NCBI GenBank assembly: GCA_963931925.1
Contig: OZ007579.1
Span: 46,045,882-46,109,881 of the forward strand
Source of the DNA: Onchidella celtica
Lineage: Eukaryota > Mollusca > Gastropoda > Systellommatophora > Onchidiidae
Direction of reading: 5' to 3'
DNA: 64,000 nt
Below are positions 36,540-47,800 of this stretch, piece by piece. A model generated the notes under the pieces. The model did no database searches, was not told the origin of the DNA, and saw nothing but the letters and a program-made list of their open reading frames with translations. The position numbers were made by a program, and so were the translations under genes. Every line of letters begins with the position of its first letter. Within the stretch, counting starts at the first letter, position 1.

Positions 36540-39500
36540 GTGATGGTAGAGAGGATGAGGAGGAGGAGCTGGTAGTTGTGATGGTGGGAGTGATCTTCCT
36601 ACAGGCCAACCAACAGTGTCTTATCCATTTCTCTCTGTATTTCTTTTACCTTACTCCCTTTTTCTTTCTTTCTGTCTTTTTATTTGTCTCTCGTTTACGA
36701 TCGCTTGAATAAAACTTTCCTCACAAAATGGTATTAAACAACACAGCTTCAAATGGTTACCATTGTCTTTAATACCCCCCCCCCCCCAAATGTATCAAAG
36801 TGAATGCCTTTCTCAGACGAAATACATGTGGAGTCGACATCAATATGGATTAAGGCCAAGAACGTGCTGTCCAATATGGAGGAGCGTTATTTTCTCTTTT
36901 TTTTTTTTTACTCTGATTATTTACATAAAGTATACTGGACCAGTGTCATTATCAACGGTATTATTGCAACACTTCGATGTCTTCAATATTGTCCACATTT
37001 GGACACAGAAGGTTGTAATCGGAGACTGAGTTTCTGAAGGATCAGAAATCTTTAACTAGGTCAAATCACGTCAGCGCATATTATTATTTTTTTTTCACTC
37101 CTCTTCCATACACTGAGGAATGCCAGATATTATATTGGTGGTCAAAGCCAGAAATTTCATCATTACTGCTGAGAGACAGACCCGTCAAAATCTGTCTCTG
37201 TGGCCCATCTACTTGTAACAGGGCTGTAGTGCTCTGTAATACTGACAATATCACATAATGTGGCAGATGTTTTAAGATTTCTCCAAGGAGAAAGACGTGT
37301 TAGAATATAATTATATCCTTTGTAGCATTAACAATGTCACATAATGTGCCAGATATTTTAGGATTTCTCCAACGAGACAGACATTTTTAAAATCTGTCTC
37401 CTCAGTAACACTAACGATGCCACAGTTGTGGACACCAGACCACTTGCGGTGCCAGACGTCCTTCATCATCGCTTGATTACGTGTACATTCAGAGTGGAGC
37501 CCTCCTGCCACTGGTTGAAGAGATCTCAGTGAGCAGTCATCCGTTTTTAAATGCATTTCTCTCAACTCGTGGCAGAATAATTATTCTTTACACTCCATTA
37601 ATTTCGTCTCAAACTGACAAATTTAATCAATTTGCCAATTTGTATTTTCTATTATTTTTTTTATTTTTTTACCCAATTTTCTTACGCATGCCCACCTTAT
37701 TGACCGGGTGTCAAGTGAATGTTTCAAGCCGAAATTTTCCCTCTGAATTCATCTAACGCAAATTTCATTGACACATCTACTGAATCCAGCGATTGCTAAT
37801 AGTTTTTGTGAATACACATTTTTATTCATCCAACTGTTAACGAATGTTTTCTTTTTGAACACGAGATTAACCCTACCTGGGCTGCATGCAAATTGGAAAT
37901 AATACACTGAATAGGAATTTTTGGTGCAAAAAATTAATTGAATTTGGAGTAAAGAAATGACACGCAACACAAGGGTAAATCTATAGTTCACGAATCATTA
38001 TGGTATCAGGAATGGAGCTGGGCGGAGAGTGCAGGATTAGATTTGGATATATCCAGTTACTCAGATACACGTGGATGATCCACTTGCTGCCCGTTTACGA
38101 CCCGCTTCCGACTTGCTTTTAGAACATCAAGATCAGACCCGTTCTGTATTGCTGCAGTTTTCCTTTCCACCCAATCTCCATCTGAACGATTGAAAAAAAA
38201 AGAAAACTTCTACCAACATTGCGGGGTACTGATTTTAAGTGGGATTGCTATATCTATATTATATAATTTATATATGTGTTCAAATCGATTATTTATCTTT
38301 TTAATGACCTTTTTCGTGCCTGGTGTATACAATGTAATAATTATTATACCATTTTTAGAGATGTGCTGTGGCAGTTTTCTTTCTCTTTAACGGTCCGTCG
38401 TTTTGGTATATTTCTCATTTTGGTGTTTATTCAATGAGTGTATATGAATTTGTACCTCCACTGGCTTTTGCTCAATAACCTTTTAGTTGTACACTATGCC
38501 ATTTTAGGTACATTACCAGTTGCATTTTAGAGTTTGGTTTGTATTTTTTGTTATTGGTATTATTTTGTATTTTGTATACTTCTTTAATCCCATTTGGGAA
38601 ATTTGCCGTAGTGTCATTGCAGCCCAGTTACAACTGGAGCAGGCAGGTCGTCGCCACCGTGCAGCGCCCGTCGGCGGCTTTTTTTTTGGGGGGGGGGGGG
38701 GGGTTGGAGATGTGCTAGGGATAAATTTTATTCAATTTTGCCATGGCAGCTGCCTGTTCGGCCTGCTTTTTTCGATTTCCAACTGCCAAGGTATCTTTAA
38801 CATGCGCAACTGCACACGGGTCCTCTGAATTTTTCTTCCTTGTCCGAGAAAACTACATGCTCGATCAGGGACAGGAAAATGTGAGAAAAATCCCCAAATT
38901 CCAACATGCCTGCACCGACCGGGATTCGAACCCGGTACCTTCGGCATGAGAGGCGAGCACTTTGCCTCTAGACCACTGTGTCCCCCAGTATAGTCTATAT
39001 AGGGTGTGAAAACTGTACATAGGTGTGAAGGGAACGGCGTCATTCAAACTGAGTGTACGTGCAATGTCCTGTTCTTAGGTGAAGAATAGTTGTCTAGTGT
39101 CACCAGCACGGGCTGGTTTTACCGATCACAAATCAATGTGATTAGACTATGGCTGCATGATAAACACAATTGTAACTCAATTTGTTTTTCCAAGAATTGA
39201 GATATTAGGCAAGCTTTTAGCCCTCGACAACTTGCAGGTTGTGTTGTAGGTTTGGGGTTAAATTCTGAAAACTGAGGGTTAAATGACTTGGTCTTTTGTT
39301 GTTTTCTTTTAATATCGACAATAAAGTCTGATAAAGTTAAGTTTTTTGCTCCTCCGGATAAATTTGGTTAAAAAATAAATAAGTACGATAATTTAGCAAT
39401 GCGCTTATAGCAGAGTAAAGAATACTTTCAAATATTACCATGGTGGTGTAGGGGCAAGGTGCTCGCCTCTCGTGCAAAAGGCATTGGGTTCAATTCCCGA

Positions 39501-41272
39501 TAGGTGTAGGCATGTTGGAATTTTCCGACTTATTTCGTATTTTTCTGTCCCTGATCCTATGGTAGGTAGGATCGATCACCGAGTCTTCTAGGATAATGAG
39601 GAAAAATTCGGAGGGCCCATGTGCACGTTGCGAACGTTAAAGATACCTTGGCAGTTGGAAAATCGTGGAGAGTGGACCGTACAGGGCCGATACCCGGGCA
39701 AAATTCTAAACAAACAAAAAAAAAGAGAGAAAAAACTACCCCCTGCCACAAAAAGAAAAAGAAAGTAACAAAAGGTGAGATGTAAATGCCCAGAGCAGCG
39801 AATCTCCTAAAATAAAGACCTAAACACAAATATGACCATGAAAAACTGTTAGAAGGTAGACGAAAAACATGCGTTAAAGCCGCTGGGTATTGAAATATGA
39901 GAAACATTATATATAATAATTACAACGTCGAATTTCTCATACTGTTCAAACAGTTTTCACAGAAAACGGCAAACTAGATCGAGAAAAAGAGACAAGCTGT
40001 CAGAAAGCCAATGCAGTCAGTTATCATCTCGCCCCTCTCCTGAAACACCTCAACGTCCCCATGAGCACTAAGGCGAAACTCATCAACACCATTTTCTTAC
40101 CAACATTCACATACCAGGGCTAGACATGGTCCCTAACAAAAGCCCTTGAGAAGAAACTGGCCACATGCGAAATGAAATGTCTAAGAAGAGCGGTGAACAA
40201 GACAAGACGAGACAAGATCAGAAACGAAGTCATAAGAGACATGGTAGGAGCAACTCCAGTCCTACAACACACCGAACATCAGAAGATCAAGTGGTTCGGA
40301 CACCTCACACGGATGCCTCCAAACCAATCAGCTCTTCGGGCATACAACACCAGACACTCTGGCTGGAGAGCCAGAGGAAGACCAAGGCGACGCTGTGGCG
40401 ACTCGACTCCGTGGCAGACACCCTCAGAGATCACGAGATGTCCCCCCTCCAGGCCACTCGCCTCACAGACTAATAAATTAAACAGACTGGATGATCCCAT
40501 TGTGTGACGTCACAAAGCAGCGAAAGGTCATGAACCATCCGCCACATTAGGTTTACGGTTGCGACCGACTCTTCAGCATAGCTACAATGCAGCGGTCGCT
40601 AAAAGCGCATACGGTCATCATTTATAACAATAAAAAAAAAGGCAGCTGTAGACAATAAAATGAAAGGATAGGCAAGACAATGCATTATCAATACATGTAC
40701 AACCAATCTTGACAAATAACAAGAAATTTCTACTGCAGATAGAACTAGAATCGGAATTTCCCGATTGGCGGCCACGTTGGTTATACGGCCGCATCTCATT
40801 AACTTCCGTAAAAAACGACACAGCCCGAAGCTCGTGTTTCCAGTCTGGTTATATTAGTCTGTGACTCGCCTTGCTGCTGACAGACGACTGTGTCTCCCCG
40901 CGACGCCCACCGGTACAAGCGGAAGGAAAAAAGTAAAGTAAAGCAAGTTCAAACAGCGAAGTTGGCATGAACAAGAGCCAAAGATACTAGTATTGATAAG
41001 ATAAGACAGCTAGTGCTTTTAGCGTGTACAGATTTTGCACCGCCCCCAGCGGCAAACGCGCTGAAGTCAGGAAAAGTGCTGTATTTTATAAGGCCAAATA
41101 GAGAAAATATTGAATATTGTTCACTGTTCAGCTATCGCTGCAGGCCTTGTCTGAAGTCACCTACCGCGGAATTATAACCTCAACTGCTGTGGGAAAACTC
41201 TGGCTACATTTTATTTTATTTTGTTGTTGTTGTTGTTGTTGTTGTCGTTGTTGTTGTTTTTGTCGTTGTTGT

Positions 41273-41303
<31 letters not shown>

Positions 41304-41794
41304 TTGGGTCGCAGTAGCACTGTCGCAATTTTGCATCATAAATTTACCATTGTATCAAGCATCCTTTTCATACTATGCCCCATGGGCCCCGCCCCAGATC
41401 AGCGCGCAAATTGTGTGCACGGTTTTTTTAGTGGTAGGAAGAAGACAGTGGTTATCATTTCTAGTATCTTTGCAAGGACTGAGGTGGCGATAAGGGCAGC
41501 TGTTCATGTAAAGCTATCGTATGACGTCTGTGTTGTCTACTGAGAAGATCGGACACTTACGTGAAGTAGATGTTGTTGTTCCCTTCTCGGTCCGAATCTT
41601 CATCGGTGGCCCGGAGTCTACGCAGTACTGTGCCTGAAGTAGATGGGGAATAGAGTTAGAAAGCCATGAACATACACCAACACACGTACACATATACACA
41701 TGTGCATACACAGTGTAAGTGTAACGGGGAGAAGGTAAGGTTTTGCGAGAGAAAAGAGAGCGAAAAAGAGGGTGGGATACAGAGAGGGAGGGGG

Positions 41795-41831
<37 letters not shown>

Positions 41832-44800
41832 TATGTCAATAAGAGTGAAATAGAAAATGAGAAAAAGAGAAAGAGATAACGGGAGAGAGAGAGAGAGACA
41901 GAGAGTGTGAGTGAGTAAGAGAGAGGGGGAATGAGAGAGGGAGGGAGAGAGGGGGGACAGAGTGAGAGAGAGAGAGGGTGGATGAGTGAGTCAGCGAGTG
42001 ATTGCCTTTGTAAGTGAGTAAGCGAGAAACGAGAGAGAGTAAGAGAAAGAGAAAGGGACAGAGAGAGTAAATAAATAGCAAGGCGAGAGTGAGAGACAGA
42101 GAGTGAGTGGGAGTGAAGGATGGAGGGAATGAGACAGAGTTAGGGAGAGAGTGAGACAAGAAAAAAAAAGAAAAGAAAGTGAGGCCTCCAATGCAATCAT
42201 GAAAAGCTAGTTAACCGCCGAGCCTTAACTTCTACACAATATCATAATTATTACACACAGAAGAAGGTAAAGTTGAACTTGGGCATATGTGAGCGTGCAT
42301 GAGAAAACCCACAATAAGTCACAAACATGACATTTTGAGTTCTGTACACATAATAAAAGACAAGACATTTCTGATAAATTGAAGTCAGTGACCCCCCTAA
42401 AACAAGATTTTGGGAAAACGGCATTTAATCCTAAGTGGCAATAGCTAATTGACCCATTAATATTGGAATGATTGCTGTTAGGAGACCGTAGTCTAATAAC
42501 TAAGCCGTTATAGAGATCATACTGAGTAGTGCTTACTGCTCATCTACAGTTTACCCTGTAACATGCCACGGTCCCCTAAACAACAGCCAAGTCGGAAGTT
42601 TTTGGATCGTGTTAGGAGACCGTAGTCTAATTACAAAGCCTTTATAGAGATCATAGTGAGTAGTGTTCACTACTCGTCTACAGTTTACCCTGTAACATGC
42701 CACGGTCCCCTAAACAACACCCAAGTTGGAAGTTTGTGTCGGACCCATAATTATTTTCACTTCAAAGCCGTTTTTCTCAAAATCAGCTCTGCCGTCTTAT
42801 GCCGGGTTTTCTCATGCACACTCACATATTTTAAAGATCTTGAAGTTATATTTATACTATCAGCCCGCTCTACTAGGCTCTACTTACCTGGTGCAGTACA
42901 TTCAGTTGTGGCCCACCCAAATTTCCCGAATTCAATGACAGGGGCGTTGTCGTTACAGTCTAAGAAACTGACCGTCACGGTAGCGGTGGCAGTGAGCCCT
43001 CCTTTGTCTGTGGCCTGAGAGATAGAGTCAGTGAGGAGGATAATAAGATGATGAGCTTGAGATAAGCTAAGATAGATAAGATGAACATTTTATTCATCGA
43101 GAGACTGGAAATTTGTTACACAGCTTTATTAGAACTATATCATACACACATGGACAGCTAGAAACCCGTCTATAATAATTATATATATATATAAGTACTT
43201 GTCTACACACACCCCACACATTAGGGGTGTCACAAATCCCAGACTGGGAGATGCGATGGTTATAACAGGACAACAATCACGAACGAACAAGTATAACACT
43301 TAACAGAACAACCCATCAGACTCACACATTTATTATACATACAGATACAGATAAAAGTGCAATTACATATACTATACTATTGAATTTACTACCGTCCAAC
43401 GGCCTTATTCCCACATGCACTCTTCCTCGGGTCCACAACCCGGTAGTTACTTTCTAAAGACACTTTGGTCTCAGCTTCTCCTCTCCATGTCTTAATAGCA
43501 CATTAATATTTCAATAGCACATCAACATGGCAATAGCACATTAGCATTTCAATAGCACATTCACGATCACATATACGTCCCTGTCGGTGGCCAAACTGCC
43601 ACGACCCATGTGCCTCTACTGTCCTGCACCGACAGCTTCCTTCCTGGCCTATGTGTGGCCTCCGGCCCTATGCTGGCCTATCCCCTGTGCTCACCGTAGG
43701 CGGCGCTCTTCGGCCCGACCCCGGCACCTACAAGAATAACATTACATTGGTATAATACCATACCATTTCTATTCACTTCACCCCTCCTTACAACTCATGA
43801 AGCGTACACACAATAGTTCACATTTCACTCACCAAACATCCTACGGTAACACACCTCCACCGTAGTACACAATACTCACTCTCGCTACAAATCCATGAAC
43901 TCAACTTACATCTATCGTTCATGGCGCACATTGCTATATACAGTATCAAGGACTTCCACATTCCTCACATATACTTATTTACATCATGTTAATGGACGAA
44001 TATAATACATCAATCATAATTATCAATCATCGTTCCATGGAGACAAGGTGGTCTAGAGGCAAGGTGCTCGCCTCTCATGCCAAGGGTCCCGGGTTCTAAA
44101 CCCGGGCAGTGCAGGCATGTTGGAAATTGGATTTTTCTCATATTTTCAAGTCCCTGGTGCTATTGGGGGGTAGGATCGAGTAGTTCTTGGAAATTGGATT
44201 TTTCTCATATTTTCAAGTCCCTGGTCCTATTGGGGGTAGGATCGAGTACCTAGTCTTCTCGGATAAGGACGAAAAAATTCGGAGGGCCCGTGTGCACGTT
44301 GCGCACGTTAAAGATACCTTGGCAGTTGGAAATCGTAAAGAGCAGGCCGAAAGGCCGCTGCCCGGGCAAAATTGAAATTAATAGATTAAAAATTTATCCA
44401 TATCATCTCCCCCCCTCCCCCCCCCCCCCCCGCCAGAACAAGAAATAATAAAACAAATAAAGTGAGGTGTAAATGCCAAGGGCAGCAAACCTCCTAAAAT
44501 AAAGACCTCAAATCAATCATCGTTCCACTTACCAGTCATCACTGGAAAAAACACTACTCCCAAGTCTTCCGACTGCTCTCCTTATGTTCGCCCTCTGGGG
44601 CTTTCTCCTGCGTCCGCTCTCTAGGCCGTCTTAGTGTGCAGTGATAGTAATACAGCGCTCTCGCCTCATTCAGACCCCCACCACTCACAACATGCACGCT
44701 TTTCATTCCCCGTGGCCCGTGGGTTAACCCTCTTCTCGTAACTACTGATCCTCGCTCACTCGCTCGTGACATCATCCCCCACCCCAAAAAAATTAATGCA

Positions 44801-47800
44801 ATTAATTTCAAATCGCATCAAGATGACTGTCAACGAGTGAGCGTGAGCAATACCTACATAAAAATGACCTACCAATGCCCCTAGCACATAAAATACCGGA
44901 ATCAGGGGAAAATATGGGGATCAATATGCCCGGCACTATGCATATATGTATCACATCATCAATAGCTAACTAAACACAATACCTAATACAGAATCAAAAA
45001 CCAATCAACCTATCAACCATTCTTCATATGATATTTATAATATCAATATTTTAAAGTCGACGACTCGTTCACACAGATCCTGTCAATGTTCCTGTCCTCC
45101 GATGTATAAGCTCCTGAACTCTTCCCCTAGGCTCGACTAAGGTAGTCGGCGATATGATTGCTGGTTCCTGGAATTGGTTGAATAACGAAGGTATACGGCT
45201 GCAAAGCCAATGCCCATCTAGACAAGCGTGGGCTGGACGAACGATTCTTCGATAAAAAACGTTAGTGGCTTGTGGTCTGTCTGGATACAGAATTCTCGTC
45301 CCATGAGATAACGTCCTAATTTCTGGACGGACCACACAATGGCAAGACACTCCCGCTCTATCACAGAATACTTTTTTTCTCTCTGCAATAAATTCCTACT
45401 GACATAACATACAGGATGGAAACATTCGTTCTTCTCCTGTAGAAGACAAGCGCCGACACCAGAGTCCGACGCATCCGTTCTGAGGATAAAATTAGATCGA
45501 AAACCGGGTAATATCAAAATGGGTGACGATGATAATGCTGTCACCAAATTATCAAATGCTGTCTGACATTCAGACGTCCACTGGACCTTATCGGGTTGTC
45601 CCTTCTTAGTAAGGTCAGTAAGAGAAGATGACAAGGAGGAAAAATTTGGAATGAACTTTCTGTAATAATTTAAAATTCCCACTAAGCTTCTGACTTGTTT
45701 CTTTGTTTTAGGGATTTGCAACCCTACTAATTTGTCAATTTTTGTTACTTCAGGTCTCTGAACACCTCTACCCACGATATGTCCTAAGAATACTATCTCT
45801 GGACATGCCAAATCCATCTTTGCGGGTTTAGCATTTAACCCAAAATGACGTAATCGTTTAAAAATTACTGTAGTGTCTGAATATGATCAGACCATGTCGA
45901 CTTATGACACGCTATATCGTCAAAGAATGACACGACATTAGGTATGTCCTTTAACACCAGTATGAGAACACAGATACTCTGGTCTCTCACAAAATCTCTG
46001 TAGCATATTAACATGGAAAACCTTACTTGATCCATCAATGTTGATAGCGTAATCTACCTTTGAAACAACTCGCTCAATAACATAAGGACCTTTCCATGTC
46101 ATCAATAACTTATTATGGTCCGTAGGCAATAACAATAGGACCTTGTCTCCTGGCTTAAAAATTCTCAGTTTGGATCCTCTATCTTTATAGTTCTTTGCTC
46201 TTGCTGAAGCGATACTAGACGCCTCTTCCGCAATATTCCGAAGAGGAGCCTGGGGTGTACGACCCTTATGCGTCGTCTTTTGGCACGCACTGCACGTCTT
46301 ACAATATAATCGTACATCTCTGTCGATGGATAGCCAGTAAAAATTCTTAAGAACCCTTTCTTTGGTTCTAGCTATACCCATATGACCCGCTAATGGGACA
46401 TCATGTGCCAAATGCAATACTGTTGCAATTAGCAACGCTGGCACAACGACCTGCTTTAAAATTGAATCCACCGTTACATACTTACGGAACAGAATGCCCG
46501 CCTGAATAACAAAGGAAGACGACCCGTTCTTATATTTCCTCGTTTTCTCTGTTCGCGCCTCCCCAAAACATGGATTCAATGATGGATCCTCCTTTTGTAA
46601 TCTCGCCAAGCGCTCTGGTGTGATATCCAGGTTGACCGCTGGCGTTGCCAAAGGTCTAATTTTACCCTTATCACCTACCTGTCGACGTGTCTCGACTGCG
46701 GCACAAAAGTCAATACCTTTTGATTGCGACCATGCCTGCACATTCTCCTCGGAAGGGGAAACTACCCGAGATACATTACCAATGATGAGCTGGGCGCCTG
46801 GAAAACAACCAACGACTGCTTCGACTTCCCCGCTAAGGAAAGGTGTATCTATCACTATTCTTGCCATGGGTAATTTCTCAATGGCCCCTGAAAATTGGAT
46901 ACACGGGACAGTCTCACCTGTAAGCTGTGAATCCCGAATGCAGTCCCTATGCACTCCCACAACGGTAGATCCTGTATCTCGTAAAACCGAGACCGGTTCG
47001 TCCCCAACAAACCCCGGATAAACCCTAAGACCACCTCCTGTATGACATGAATTTATAACGGGGATCTTTCTCCCACAAGGTAAAACACCGGAAGATAATA
47101 ACTTCTCACAACTGGGACACTTAGAATACTGTCCGCCTCCGTTGTCCGATGTAACACACGCAGCCGCATGATGAAATTTATTAGGGGAACATGGAGTGGA
47201 GCTACCGTTACTGCCATCCACGTTCACCGCTATCCTACCTGCAGGGCAATTCACGCTGATGTGATCTGCTCTTCCGCAGTTCCAACACTTCGCGGCCCTA
47301 CAATCGCGTGAAAAATGCCCCACGCGTCCGCAAGTCCAACATTCCGCTCCCTGTGCTCCGCTAAACCTGGGTCCCCGTGACCCATCGCGACCGGAACTAA
47401 AGTCCCTATGCCGTCGGTCATCGGCAAAGGTCACAAATCGCCCTCGGCCATTACCGCGACCTAGCCCTCCTGCTCGGTCAAACTTACCGGATCCATATGC
47501 AGGTGATTGGTGATACCCCCTACGTTGCCCCTGGGCTTGCCCATTATAGGCACCACGCTGACGCGACCTGTCTTTATGTCCTGTCGGCGACCCCTCAACC
47601 ACGGCGACGTAACCAGCATCCTGCACGTACGCCCTCGCTACTGGTTTGGACGGATGTGCCGTACGGTATGCTTCCGCCAACTTAGACGCCTCCTGCACCG
47701 TCGCGGGTTCGTTTTCTTTCAGAAAAGCCACCAGATCTTTATGGCACGACGCGTACAGCTGGTCACGGATCATTAGGTCTTTCAATTTAGCAAAATCCGC

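Noticed and set aside
36121-36609. Poly-Ser and poly-Met frames
   Set aside because: (ATG)n/(TTG)n repeat; only 36005-36170 is coding, on the minus strand.
38914-38988. tRNA gene
   Set aside because: A/B boxes and cloverleaf-like arms belong to the SINE head; the same head is present in other SINE copies and is followed by the SINE body.
41836-42200. Ser/Leu/His-rich frames
   Set aside because: (GA)n/(GAGT)n satellite on the opposite strand.
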